A DNA stretch of 64,000 nt from Bacteroidota bacterium. GTDB lineage: Bacteria; Bacteroidota; Bacteroidia; B-17B0; Aurantibacillaceae. The DNA lies in contig JAFDXR010000020.1 in assembly GCA_018267825.1 (NCBI GenBank), forward strand, positions 62,001 through 126,000, given 5' to 3'. Every line of letters starts with the position of its first letter. Positions within the stretch are counted from its first letter, which is position 1. The translations under genes and the position numbers were made by a program. Below are positions 1 to 8,640 of the stretch, piece after piece. Below the pieces are notes generated by a model, which saw nothing but the letters and a program-made list of their open reading frames with translations, was not told the origin of the DNA and searched no databases.

Positions 1-1
1 T

Positions 2-271
2 ATTGCCAACTTTGTGGAAATGCGCGATAAAACAGCTGACAAGACTTTCCTCTTACAGAAAAAAATTGAAGCAAAATTCAGTGAAAAGTATCCGGATAAA
101 TGGATACCTTTATACTCCATGGTAACGTTTAGCCCGCACATTCGTTACCATGAAGCGATGTCTTACGGAAAACGCCAGCAGGAGATCATGGACAAGGTAA
201 TGGCCATGCCTGATATCGAAAGCCGTTGGGACAGCGCAGAAGTAGAAAATGAAATTTTAAAACACATTTAA
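2..271 (+). CDS. kmo: Kynurenine 3-monooxygenase, C-terminal fragment (5' end outside window)
   Basis: This is the last 89 residues of a gene that begins before the window; the frame is open from base 2. The segment with MRDKT, FLLQKKIEAKF, YPDKWIPLYSMVTFS and IMDKVM matches the C-terminal membrane-associated part of FAD-dependent kynurenine 3-monooxygenase as I remember it from Bacteroidota. The enzyme hydroxylates kynurenine to 3-hydroxykynurenine in the oxygen-dependent tryptophan degradation/NAD route. The FAD-binding part is not visible, so the call rests on the tail only. The TAA stop overlaps the ATG of the next gene by one base, which suggests co-transcription. Confidence 0.72.
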   Translation: MANFVEMRDKTADKTFLLQKKIEAKFSEKYPDKWIPLYSMVTFSPHIRYHEAMSYGKRQQEIMDKVMAMPDIESRWDSAEVENEILKHI

Positions 272-1308
272 TGAAACGTTCCAGCCTGATTGCCCTGCTG
301 GTGCTCGTCGCACTGGTAGGAGTTTCGATTGCCGTTTATATCCATAAATCGCGGAGTGGCACCATCGACGAGGATGCCAGCAATTTCAAAGTAAAGGATA
401 CAGCCTCTATCGATAAGATTTTTATGGCTGATAAAAATGGAAAATCCGTAACGCTTACCCGCGAAAAGGGAACCTGGATGGTCGATGGTAAGTTTGAAGC
501 CCGCAGCGATATCATGCGTGAATTACTCGCAACTATTTTCAGTGTGGAAGTAAAATCGCCTGTGGCAAAATCTGCCAGGAAAAATGTGATCAAACGTATG
601 GCCGCACAGGGCATTAAGGTAGAGATCTACAGCCAAGGCGACAAAATAAGGCAATACTACGTCGGGAGTTCAACCCAGGATTATACGGGTACATATATGC
701 TCCTGAGCGACCCGGAGAGCGGTGAAAACTTCGAAGAGCCTTTTGTAACCTATATCCCCGGCTTTGAGGGATTTCTGACAAACCGTTACCTCACCGATGC
801 CGCCGAATGGCGCAACCGCCTCGTAATTAATTTTATTCCGCCGCAAATGAAGTCCATCCGGCTGGATCTGCACGAAACACCTGATTCATCGTTTACCATC
901 GACCTGAGTAACAACGCCATGTCCTATAGCCTGAAATCAGGCAAAGGACAACCGCTGAACTTTGATCCGATGCGTATGAAACAATACCTGGCCTATTTCC
1001 AGAATATACACTGCGAAAAATTACTCACCGGTATCAAGGATCATGTAACCGATTCGCTGCAGCATGCGTTGCCTTTTGCCACCATGACAATTACTGAAAC
1101 AGCCGGAAAAACACACGTTTATAATTTCCTGCACAGGCAGCCGAATGCCGGTAAAAACCAGCAATACGGGGTCGATTACAAATACGATCCGGATCGCCTG
1201 TTCCTGAAATTTGACAACGACAAAGAACTGGCAATTATTCAGTACTATGTGTTCGGAAAACTGCTTCAGACCTGGGGATATTTTATGCCGCCCCCTGTTA
1301 AAAAGTAG
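271..1308 (+). CDS. DUF4340-like membrane-anchored protein
   Basis: The 345-aa protein has one N-terminal membrane segment (about residues 5-24) followed by a long soluble part, so it is probably anchored in the inner membrane and faces the periplasm. The pattern of a W-M-V-D-G motif (about 68-75) followed by a helix with LLATI is reminiscent of DUF4340 proteins. In gliding Bacteroidota such proteins are often encoded beside dnaN and near the gldF/gldG ABC-type genes; that is remembered context, and gldF/gldG are not in this window. The start overlaps the upstream stop by one base. The function is unknown; a role near envelope transport is only a guess from context. Confidence 0.55.
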   Translation: MKRSSLIALLVLVALVGVSIAVYIHKSRSGTIDEDASNFKVKDTASIDKIFMADKNGKSVTLTREKGTWMVDGKFEARSDIMRELLATIFSVEVKSPVAKSARKNVIKRMAAQGIKVEIYSQGDKIRQYYVGSSTQDYTGTYMLLSDPESGENFEEPFVTYIPGFEGFLTNRYLTDAAEWRNRLVINFIPPQMKSIRLDLHETPDSSFTIDLSNNAMSYSLKSGKGQPLNFDPMRMKQYLAYFQNIHCEKLLTGIKDHVTDSLQHALPFATMTITETAGKTHVYNFLHRQPNAGKNQQYGVDYKYDPDRLFLKFDNDKELAIIQYYVFGKLLQTWGYFMPPPVKK

Positions 1309-1354
1309 TTTATAAAATCAATCACGGCAATCCGCGCAGACCGGGCTATATGGT

Positions 1355-1362
1355 TATATTTG
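1355..1362 (+). promoter_or_regulatory. Candidate Bacteroidota -7 element for dnaN
   Basis: TATATTTG matches TAnnTTTG exactly. It ends 26 bp before the dnaN ATG. No clear TTTG -33 box lies at the expected distance. Confidence 0.5.
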
Positions 1363-1388
1363 ATTTTGCTTAAAATCGTATAACCATT

Positions 1389-2510
1389 ATGAATTTTGTC
1401 GTATCCTCAACTACTTTATTAAAACACTTAAAGTCTATAAGCGGTGTGCTGAACACCAGCAACACTATACCAATCCTGGATTGTTTCTTATTTGACCTTG
1501 GCAATGGCGACTTAACCATCAGTGCCAGCGATATGGAAACCACCATCACCACCTCCCTGAAGGTGGAGGCCAAAGATGGCGGAATGATTGCTATTCCGGC
1601 CAAAACCCTGCTCGAAGCCCTCACCAATTTACCCGAGCAGCCGGTATCGTTTATTATCGATAACAAGAAATTTTCGGCCAAACTGAAAACAGAAACCGGT
1701 GATTATACCCTGACCGGTCACAATGGCGAAGAATACCCTAAGCTGCCAAAAGTAGATTCAGCTACATCTGTGGTGATCAAAAGCGACGTACTCGCTTCTG
1801 CCATCAATAAAACCATTTTCGCAACCGGTAACGACGATCTGCGCCCTGTAATGAGTGGCGTGTTCTGCCAGTTCAGCGACGATAACTCTATTTTTGTGGC
1901 TACGGATGCTCACAAATTGGTGCGTTATACCCGCAACGATGCAAAAGCAGGCGCTTCCGCCTCTTTCATCATGCCTAAAAAACCGCTGAATGTTCTGAAG
2001 AACCTCCTGGCCGGTGTTGATGATGCCGTGAAAGTAGAGTTCAACAAAACAAACGCCTATTTCAGCTTTGGAAACATAAACCTGGTATGCCGACTCATTG
2101 ACGGAAAATACCCGAACTACGAAGCGGTTATTCCAAAACAAAATCCGAATAAACTCACCATGGACCGCAGTGCATTCCTCGGGGCTATCCGCCGGGTGAG
2201 TGTATTCGCCAATAAAGCCACACACCAGATCCGTCTGAAAATTGCAGGCAGCCGTTTAACCATTTCTGCCGAAGATTTGGATTTTGCAAACGAAGGTCAT
2301 GAAACACTGACTTGTACCTATGTGGGTGAAGACATGGAAATCGGGTTTAACTCCAAGTTTGTACTCGAAATGCTCACCAACCTCGAGAGTGATGAGATTA
2401 CCATTGAGATGAGCGCACCAAACCGCGCAGGTATTATTGTGCCTACACAAAAAGCAAACCCGGCTGAAGATGTCCTGATGCTGGTGATGCCGGTGATGCT
2501 GAATAATTAA
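1389..2510 (+). CDS. dnaN: DNA polymerase III beta subunit (sliding clamp)
   Basis: The 373-aa protein has the full length of a bacterial beta clamp (three repeated clamp folds). It starts MNFVVSSTTLLKHLKSISGVL, with the conserved NTIPILDCFLF segment at about 23-33, and ends in VLMLVMPVML, the usual clamp C-terminus (MPMRL-like). It forms the ring that tethers DNA polymerase III and other replication/repair factors to DNA. The gene has its own candidate promoter at 1355 and a terminator at 2534. dnaA is not in the window, so the gene is not in the classical dnaA-dnaN origin arrangement here. Confidence 0.97.
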   Translation: MNFVVSSTTLLKHLKSISGVLNTSNTIPILDCFLFDLGNGDLTISASDMETTITTSLKVEAKDGGMIAIPAKTLLEALTNLPEQPVSFIIDNKKFSAKLKTETGDYTLTGHNGEEYPKLPKVDSATSVVIKSDVLASAINKTIFATGNDDLRPVMSGVFCQFSDDNSIFVATDAHKLVRYTRNDAKAGASASFIMPKKPLNVLKNLLAGVDDAVKVEFNKTNAYFSFGNINLVCRLIDGKYPNYEAVIPKQNPNKLTMDRSAFLGAIRRVSVFANKATHQIRLKIAGSRLTISAEDLDFANEGHETLTCTYVGEDMEIGFNSKFVLEMLTNLESDEITIEMSAPNRAGIIVPTQKANPAEDVLMLVMPVMLNN

Positions 2511-2533
2511 CAGAAAACAAATTCAAATACCAT

Positions 2534-2565
2534 AAAGCCCTGACGGTTGTTGGGGCTTTTTGTTT
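2534..2565 (+). terminator. Intrinsic terminator after dnaN
   Basis: Stem aaagccc (2534-2540) pairs with gggcttt (2553-2559) across a 12-nt loop and is followed by a T-rich tract. It lies between the dnaN stop and the next start. Confidence 0.75.
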
Positions 2566-2575
2566 TGAGAGAGAA

Positions 2576-3871
2576 ATGCGTCAGTTGTTTTTTTATATAC
2601 TCTTGCTTTATGTGACCTCTGTTTCTGCCCAAATGATGCAGGATACCACGGCCTTTCCCAATTTGCGCAACAAGATCAAAGACCAGGATTTTTTTATTAA
2701 AAACAATCCATCTAATCCTAAACCTTATATGCGGCGTGCCGAATGTAAGTTTGAACTCAACGATTTCAAGGGCAGCCTGGAGGATTATACACGAGCCATA
2801 GAACTTGATCCCAAATCGGACCTGGTATACAGCAAACGATCGAATGTGAAATTTACGGTGGGCGATTACGTAGGAGCCATCAGCGATCTGGATGAAGCCA
2901 TCCGGCTTAATCCGCACGACATCACGCACTATTATAATCGTGGAAGGGCCTATTACAAACTGAACGATTATACAAATGTTGTACGCGATTTTACGATATT
3001 CGTCAATGGCACGGATCCGAAGGCCTACGCCGCGTTTAAATTGCCTTCGGTATATTCATGCATAGGGGAAGCGAAGCTTAACCTCGGTGAGTTTGAAGAA
3101 GCCATTACGTATTTCAATAAATCGCTCGAACTGGCGCCTTCGCGGAGTGGCGATTATTACATGCGGGGTCATGCCCGCTGGGAACTCCAGGATTATGAAG
3201 GCGCAATAACGGATGATTCCTGGGCACTGAAACTCGATTCGACTATTGTAGATGCATACAACGACCGGGGGTTGTCGCGCTACAACCTGAAAAAATACCC
3301 GGAGGGATTGCAGGATCTGAATGCTGCCATCCGGCTGGATTCAACCTATATCAGGGCTTACAACAACCGTGGATTGATTTACACTGAACTAAAAAAATAT
3401 AAAGAGGCAGAGCGCGATTTCAGAAAACTGATCACCGCGCAACCGGATTCCGCACTCGGGTATTGTGCGCTCGGAAACCTGCGGAGCATCGAAAACAATT
3501 ACAAAGAGGCGCTTAGCTGGTATGAAGAAGCGTTGAAACGAAACTCCCGCGATTTTTCATCGTGGTATGGTAAAGCCTATGTATACTATAAAAGCGGGGA
3601 CCTGACCCAGGCCCTCAACGATTATAATAAAAGTATTGAGTTGAATAAAACAAATGCAGGAGCCTGGTATTACCGTGGATTGGTAAAGCTGGATATGAAG
3701 CAATACGAGGAAGCCCTGTCGGATTTTAATTCAGCAATTCAGATTAATCCATACGGTGTGGACGCATACAGGGGTCGTGCCCGTGCCTACGAAAAACTCA
3801 ACAAGCCCCAACAGGCTGCTGCTGACGAGAAACGGGCTAAACTGATTGAAAAACAATACGGGAAACCATGA
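2576..3871 (+). CDS. Exported tetratricopeptide-repeat protein (about 11 TPRs)
   Basis: The 431-aa protein has a short signal peptide (cleavage near residues 18-19, after SVSA). About eleven consecutive 34-residue TPR units fill almost the whole mature chain from residue 48 on; typical helices read AYNNRGLIYTELKKYKEAERDF and WYYRGLVKLDMKQYEEALSDF (each only partly quoted). TPR solenoids mediate protein-protein contacts; here it would act in the periplasm or at the envelope. No catalytic domain is seen. The stop overlaps the start of the VOC gene (ATGA), so the two are probably translated from one message. No specific partner can be named. Confidence 0.85.
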   Translation: MRQLFFYILLLYVTSVSAQMMQDTTAFPNLRNKIKDQDFFIKNNPSNPKPYMRRAECKFELNDFKGSLEDYTRAIELDPKSDLVYSKRSNVKFTVGDYVGAISDLDEAIRLNPHDITHYYNRGRAYYKLNDYTNVVRDFTIFVNGTDPKAYAAFKLPSVYSCIGEAKLNLGEFEEAITYFNKSLELAPSRSGDYYMRGHARWELQDYEGAITDDSWALKLDSTIVDAYNDRGLSRYNLKKYPEGLQDLNAAIRLDSTYIRAYNNRGLIYTELKKYKEAERDFRKLITAQPDSALGYCALGNLRSIENNYKEALSWYEEALKRNSRDFSSWYGKAYVYYKSGDLTQALNDYNKSIELNKTNAGAWYYRGLVKLDMKQYEEALSDFNSAIQINPYGVDAYRGRARAYEKLNKPQQAAADEKRAKLIEKQYGKP

Positions 3872-4257
3872 ACCAAAGCCTGGCACATATAGCTCTTGTG
3901 GTGCGCGACTACGACGAGGCTATTCGTTTTTATACGGAAACCCTTCACTTTACACTGATAGAGGATACGGTATTGAGCGACACCAAACGCTGGGTATTGG
4001 TGGCGCCACCGGGATCAACGGGAACGAATCTGCTGCTGGCAAAAGCAGTGGGTGAAGAGCAGGGGAGCCGCGTCGGGAATCAAGCCGGTGGGCGGGTGTT
4101 TTTATTTTTATATACAGACAATCTGCAACGCGATTATACCGAAATGAAACAGAGAGGCGTTCGCTTTGTCAGGGAGCCGGTGAAGGAAGCCTGGGGCACC
4201 GTGGCTGTATTTGCCGATTTGTATGGCAATCTCTGGGATCTGATCGAACGGAATTAA
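3868..4257 (+). CDS. VOC superfamily (glyoxalase/bleomycin-resistance-like) protein
   Basis: The 129-aa protein has the two beta-alpha-beta-beta-beta modules of the vicinal-oxygen-chelate fold. His7 (in LAHIALVV) and a Glu near the end (NLWDLIE) sit where the first and last metal ligands usually are. Such small proteins can be lyases, dioxygenases or drug-binding proteins, and the substrate cannot be deduced. The start overlaps the TPR gene by four bases. The TAA stop shares a TTAA with the stop of the convergent batE gene, so no terminator separates the two transcripts. Confidence 0.8.
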   Translation: MNQSLAHIALVVRDYDEAIRFYTETLHFTLIEDTVLSDTKRWVLVAPPGSTGTNLLLAKAVGEEQGSRVGNQAGGRVFLFLYTDNLQRDYTEMKQRGVRFVREPVKEAWGTVAVFADLYGNLWDLIERN

Positions 4258-5015
4258 AACAGTCCGATAGCATCTGTTTTCACCCAGCCTTCATTTCCGT
4301 TTTCAAGTTTTACCGACGTCCATTCGGTGTTTGTTTCCATCACTTTGAGGCGTGTACCTTCGTGCAGACTGAATTTCTGCTTATCATCTTCCTGGGGCTC
4401 ATTGTAAATTTTACATTCTTTAGCCAGGATGATGGCAAACTGTGTTTGTTTTTTATCGCGCAGTGAAATAAAGCCAAACACCATGCTGATCACAAAACCA
4501 ATCACACACAGGATTCCGGCAAAGAAACCGATCCGTTTCAGAAGCATGACGGGCGAGGCTACAAACATATATATCATCAGCAATGCTGCTGCAAATGCAA
4601 TAATACTGGCCCAGGCCCAACCGGTAGTACTGATACCATGAACCAGTTTCGCTTTTAAGACGCCGGCAAATAAGTTTGTTTTTGTATCGATCTTATCGAT
4701 CGTTTTATCATTGGCAATGGCCAGGTTCACTTTAATATCTTCATCCGATGGATTCAACTCATGAGCCAGTTCATAGTTATAGATCGCTTTGCCAAGCTGA
4801 TTATCCTTATAATAGGCATTACCCAGGTTGTAATACAGCTTATCGGAAACGAAGCCCTGTTTGAGCAGGTCTTCATACGATTGAACAGCCTCTTTGTATT
4901 TCTTAGACTTATAGGCTTTTTCGGCCCGTTCGATCTTTTCGGTTTGTAATTCCTTATTGGCTTTTAAAGGATAAGCTCCAAGGATGAGCAGCGCTATGTA
5001 TATAAACGTTTTCAT
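4254..5015 (-). CDS. batE: BatE: TPR and SH3-like membrane protein of the aerotolerance operon
   Basis: The 253-aa protein has a signal peptide (about 1-20), two TPR units (about 25-95, with YYNLGNAYYKDNQLGKAIYNYE-like helices), two membrane spans (about 130-155 and 160-190) and a C-terminal bacterial SH3-like domain (about 195-250, ending GNEGWVKTDAIGLF). This architecture and its place as last gene of the Bat cluster identify it as BatE. It is one base from batD. Bat proteins are linked to oxygen-stress tolerance and envelope integrity in Bacteroides and spirochaetes, but the mechanism is not settled. Confidence 0.85.
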   Translation of the reverse strand: MKTFIYIALLILGAYPLKANKELQTEKIERAEKAYKSKKYKEAVQSYEDLLKQGFVSDKLYYNLGNAYYKDNQLGKAIYNYELAHELNPSDEDIKVNLAIANDKTIDKIDTKTNLFAGVLKAKLVHGISTTGWAWASIIAFAAALLMIYMFVASPVMLLKRIGFFAGILCVIGFVISMVFGFISLRDKKQTQFAIILAKECKIYNEPQEDDKQKFSLHEGTRLKVMETNTEWTSVKLENGNEGWVKTDAIGLF

Positions 5016-5016
5016 C

Positions 5017-6834
5017 TTATGAGGCTAATGGTTTAATTTCTTCTTCGAGACTGGTAATGAGCTCAATGGTGTTGTTGTAAACCTGCTGCAGGTCACCACT
5101 CACGGCACCAGGCGCGTAGCGTGCATATTCGCAGGTGTCAAGCGTTTCAAATAGTTTCTGCAGCGTTGTATCTTTCACCTGTTTCTGTACCAGGTTCTGT
5201 TTAATGCTTTCGCGCGACAGGTCAGCCACCGGAATATTCAGCTTATGGCTGATATAGCGGTTCAGGGCAGCATCTACTTCGTTAAAGAACAGTTCCTTCT
5301 GATGGGCTTTCATGTGTTTATCGGCCACGACCAACTGTTTTTTCGCCATTTTGGCTGCTTTACGCTGTTTCACAGCCACTACATCGCTGTTCAGAATAAG
5401 TTGTTTGCGCCTGTAATAAACAAGTCCGGCAAATGCTATACCCGGCAGGATGAGTAAAATATAATGTGTCCATGAAGAGAAGAACTCACTGCCTTTTTGT
5501 TGCAGAGCCAGGTCGCCGGTTTTGATGTAACGTATATCATTTTCGCGCTCATCAATATGATTTTTGCGGGGAGTCATCACCTGAGCACTGCTGTTAGGGT
5601 CTCCGGGAAGCACATGCAGTGAGATGTCGGGCGAAGGAATGGTTACGTATTGTTTTTTTTCGGCATTGAAAAAACTGAATTGCAGGTTCTCGAGTTTAAA
5701 CTCGCCGCTTTCGCGTGGTATGATCAGGTAATCGTATACCTTGGCACCGCTGACACCTCCGTTGGTATTGATCTTTTCATTGATCTTCGGGTCATAAACC
5801 TCAAAGCTCTCACGCAGGTTCAATTGCGGCGGCTCAATCAATTTGATATTGCCTTTACCGCTCAGGGTTATTTTCAGATTAACAGGTTCATTGGCCTTTA
5901 CTTCCTGCTTGTTGATTTCGGTTTTGAAATTGAAATCGCCCACAGCACCATTAAAACCCTCCGGCTTGTTTTGCTCCGGCAATTCGCTTACATCTACCTT
6001 GGCCGTACCACCTTTTATTTTGATTACAACATCTTCGTAACTGCTGGAGCCGAAAAACTGTTCGAATACATTGCGGGGAGCATGTTTTACCTGGCGGCGA
6101 ACCACGCATTCGAGCTCCGTAGGTTCAATATTAAGCGTACCTGCGCGTTGGGGGAACAGGTAGGTACGCTGTAAATCCACTACATTATAGGTAATACCAT
6201 CCAGGTTCTCCTGATGTACTGAATTCGACTGGAAGTTATTATCAGTCTGTGACCAGAAACCGTTGAAAGCTGGAAATTTCACATCCTGGAATCCAACCAG
6301 TGATACACGTGAATACACTTTCTGGGTAAGTACGATTTGTTCGCCCAGGTAACTTTTGGTTTTATTTAAATAAGAGCGAATAAAAAGGTCATCATTATCG
6401 ATCGGTGAGGCATACTGATTTTTTTCGGCAGGCTGTGAGTTTGATCCCTGGGCCTGCTGACTGGCAGCAGCTTTACTTACTTCTATGGTAATTGGTTTTG
6501 TTTCCAGTTTTTGTGTGCCAGCCATAATGCTGGCAGAGCCGATTGTAAACTTTCCTTCTTTTTTTGCAGCGAGGTAAATCGAGTAAGTAATGGTTTGCGA
6601 GAAACTGCCATTCACCATGGTAATACTGGTACTTTGGTTTGGACCACCCTGAATTTCGAAATCTGAAAAATTCGGAAACTTCAGGTTAGAAGCATTGGTA
6701 TTAATGGTAAATGCAATCTGGAATGTTTCACCTACCTGTACTTTGTTTTTGCTCACCTGGGCAACAAAAGCGGCATTTTGAGAAATAGCCATCACTGAGA
6801 TAAAAAGAAAATATATCAGCGCTTTGTACTTCAT
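5017..6834 (-). CDS. batD: BatD: large periplasmic protein of the aerotolerance operon
   Basis: The 605-aa protein has a signal peptide (about 1-19, ending VMAISQ), a long beta-rich periplasmic part with BatD-type segments (QVGETFQIAFTIN near residue 36, the RSYLNKTKSYLGEQIVL region near 155, and FKTEINKQEVKANEPVNLKITLSGKGN further on, quoted in part), one membrane span (about 447-465) and a cytoplasmic helical tail. The order and size match BatD. It sits 1 bp from batE and 26 bp from batC. BatD is thought to work with the von Willebrand proteins BatA/BatB at the inner membrane. Confidence 0.9.
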   Translation of the reverse strand: MKYKALIYFLFISVMAISQNAAFVAQVSKNKVQVGETFQIAFTINTNASNLKFPNFSDFEIQGGPNQSTSITMVNGSFSQTITYSIYLAAKKEGKFTIGSASIMAGTQKLETKPITIEVSKAAASQQAQGSNSQPAEKNQYASPIDNDDLFIRSYLNKTKSYLGEQIVLTQKVYSRVSLVGFQDVKFPAFNGFWSQTDNNFQSNSVHQENLDGITYNVVDLQRTYLFPQRAGTLNIEPTELECVVRRQVKHAPRNVFEQFFGSSSYEDVVIKIKGGTAKVDVSELPEQNKPEGFNGAVGDFNFKTEINKQEVKANEPVNLKITLSGKGNIKLIEPPQLNLRESFEVYDPKINEKINTNGGVSGAKVYDYLIIPRESGEFKLENLQFSFFNAEKKQYVTIPSPDISLHVLPGDPNSSAQVMTPRKNHIDERENDIRYIKTGDLALQQKGSEFFSSWTHYILLILPGIAFAGLVYYRRKQLILNSDVVAVKQRKAAKMAKKQLVVADKHMKAHQKELFFNEVDAALNRYISHKLNIPVADLSRESIKQNLVQKQVKDTTLQKLFETLDTCEYARYAPGAVSGDLQQVYNNTIELITSLEEEIKPLAS

Positions 6835-6860
6835 GTTTTTTTATCCGGTTAAATGTTGGT

Positions 6861-7613
6861 TTACCAATCTTTATCGGGTTTCGTTGTTGAGCCCGACTCA
6901 TTACTTTTTTTACGGTTGGCCTGCAATTTACGCTCAGCATTTTTAAGAGCATTAAGCATCTGTTCGGCCTGTTCCTTGTTCATTTGTGGCTGGGCCGCAT
7001 TTTGCTGGTCTTTGTCGTCTTTATTGTTTACCTTTTGTTTATCTTCCTGTTTCTGATTTTCCTTGTTCTGCTTATCGTTTTTATTATCCTTATTCTGATT
7101 CTGTTGTTGCTTTTTTAACTGTGTCAGTGCATAAGCCAGGTTGTAGCGGGTGTCTTCATCATCGGGTTTGATCTTCAATGATTTTTTATAGGCTGAAATG
7201 GCATCTTCATAGTTTTTCTGCATCAGGCGTGCGTTTCCGTAATTGTGCCAGGCCTTCTGAACCGTATCAGGGCTTGCCACTGATTTCGCGACGATTTCGA
7301 ACTGATCGGCAGCCTGATCGAAAATAAGATTGGCAGCACTGTCGGGGGTCATCTTAGGATCGGGACTTTGAATCTTTTTTTCTTTGATTCCCAACGCTGT
7401 TTTATATAATGCATCTCCCAGATTGAAATTCGCTTTATGGTAATTATTATTGGCTGCGGCCGATTTACGGTAATAGTTGGCAGCCTCCATGGTTTTACCT
7501 CCAAAGTAAGATTGGTTGCCGTTTCTCAGCGTTTTCTTTTCCTCCTGACCATTCACATGAAACGCCAGTAAAAACAAAATAGCTGAAGCTGTATATGAGA
7601 ATAGCTTATGCAT
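6861..7613 (-). CDS. batC: BatC: TPR protein with low-complexity charged linker
   Basis: An exported protein of about 250 aa. I prefer the start at 7613 (MHKLFSY...), which gives a compact signal peptide; an in-frame ATG at 7625 would add four residues. Two to three TPRs fill roughly residues 30-155 (AWHNYGNARLMQKNYEDAISAYKKSL region). They are followed by a linker of about 60 residues made almost only of Gln, Lys, Asn, Asp and Glu, then a short helix and a terminal DKDW, a known feature of BatC tails. The start overlaps the end of batB, pointing to translational coupling. Confidence 0.85.
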   Translation of the reverse strand: MHKLFSYTASAILFLLAFHVNGQEEKKTLRNGNQSYFGGKTMEAANYYRKSAAANNNYHKANFNLGDALYKTALGIKEKKIQSPDPKMTPDSAANLIFDQAADQFEIVAKSVASPDTVQKAWHNYGNARLMQKNYEDAISAYKKSLKIKPDDEDTRYNLAYALTQLKKQQQNQNKDNKNDKQNKENQKQEDKQKVNNKDDKDQQNAAQPQMNKEQAEQMLNALKNAERKLQANRKKSNESGSTTKPDKDW

Positions 7614-8640
7614 GTTTAAATACATTTAATTTTTTCCAGATCCGGCTGACACGTTCCGATAACATACTTTCGATAAAAATAAAAAGTAAAGCTGCACCAA
7701 GGAACCACTGGAACTGGTCTTCATAATCGGTATACATCTTTTCTTCCATCTGTTTTTTATCCAGCTCCCCGATTTTGGTAATAATAGCATCGAGGCCTAC
7801 ATCCGAGTTGGTAGCCTGCACATATACGCCATTGGCTTCTGCTGCAATCTTTTTCAGCATATCGGAGTTTAGCTTGGTAACAATCGTATTGCCCTGTTTG
7901 TCTTTTTTGTATCCGCTCACCACACCATCGACCACATGCGGAATAGGAACACCGCTTTCTGAACCTACACCAATGGTATTGATCATGATATTTTTGTCGG
8001 CAGCCTCCTTAGCTGCTGTAATTGCATCTTCTTCATGATCTTCCCCGTCGGTGATGATAACGATCGACTTGTTCTTGCCTTCATCCTTGCCGAAGCTTTC
8101 CATGGCTTTGTTAATGGCAGCGGTAATATTGGTGCCTTGTGTCGGAACGATACGTGTGTTGATACTTTCCAGGAATAATTTGGCCGCACTGTAATCGGTT
8201 GTAATCGGCAATTGCACATAAGCATCACCTGCAAAAACAACCAGGCCAAGTCTGTCGCCTTCGAGTTTATCGATCATTTTTTCGAGGGCAAATTTAGCAC
8301 GTTCCAGCCTGTTGGGTGATAGATCCTGAGCCAGCATGCTGTTCGATACGTCGAGACAAACGATAATGTCAGCACCTTCGCGTTTTACATTCTGGGTTTT
8401 GGTACCGCTCTGCAGATTGCATAAACCCAGGATCAGCAGTGTGAGGCCGAGTGTCCATAAAATAAACCGGGTGTTACGTTTGGCCCTCGACACATTTGGT
8501 ATAAGCTGTTTGATAAGCGCAGGGTCTCCCAGTTTTTTCAGCTTGCGCCTGATCCGTAGGGTATACCAGATATAAATACCGATACAGAGCGGGATAAGCG
8601 CAAAAGCATAATAGAATATGTGATTTTCAAATCTGAACAT
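7606..8640 (-). CDS. batB: BatB: membrane-anchored von Willebrand factor A protein
   Basis: The 344-aa protein has two N-terminal membrane spans (about 10-30 and 57-75), a VWA domain with an intact MIDAS motif D97-V-S99-N-S101, the later ITTDYS and IITDGEDHEEDA segments, and a C-terminal span (about 313-332). VWA domains bind partners through a divalent metal, and BatA/BatB face the periplasm. The gene overlaps batA by one base and batC by several bases. BatB is distinguished from BatA by its position second of the VWA pair. Confidence 0.9.
   Translation of the reverse strand: MFRFENHIFYYAFALIPLCIGIYIWYTLRIRRKLKKLGDPALIKQLIPNVSRAKRNTRFILWTLGLTLLILGLCNLQSGTKTQNVKREGADIIVCLDVSNSMLAQDLSPNRLERAKFALEKMIDKLEGDRLGLVVFAGDAYVQLPITTDYSAAKLFLESINTRIVPTQGTNITAAINKAMESFGKDEGKNKSIVIITDGEDHEEDAITAAKEAADKNIMINTIGVGSESGVPIPHVVDGVVSGYKKDKQGNTIVTKLNSDMLKKIAAEANGVYVQATNSDVGLDAIITKIGELDKKQMEEKMYTDYEDQFQWFLGAALLFIFIESMLSERVSRIWKKLNVFKHA

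Noticed and set aside
5650-6174. 174-aa plus-strand ORF inside batD
   Set aside because: Antisense to batD with no domain pattern; batD fits its family across this region.
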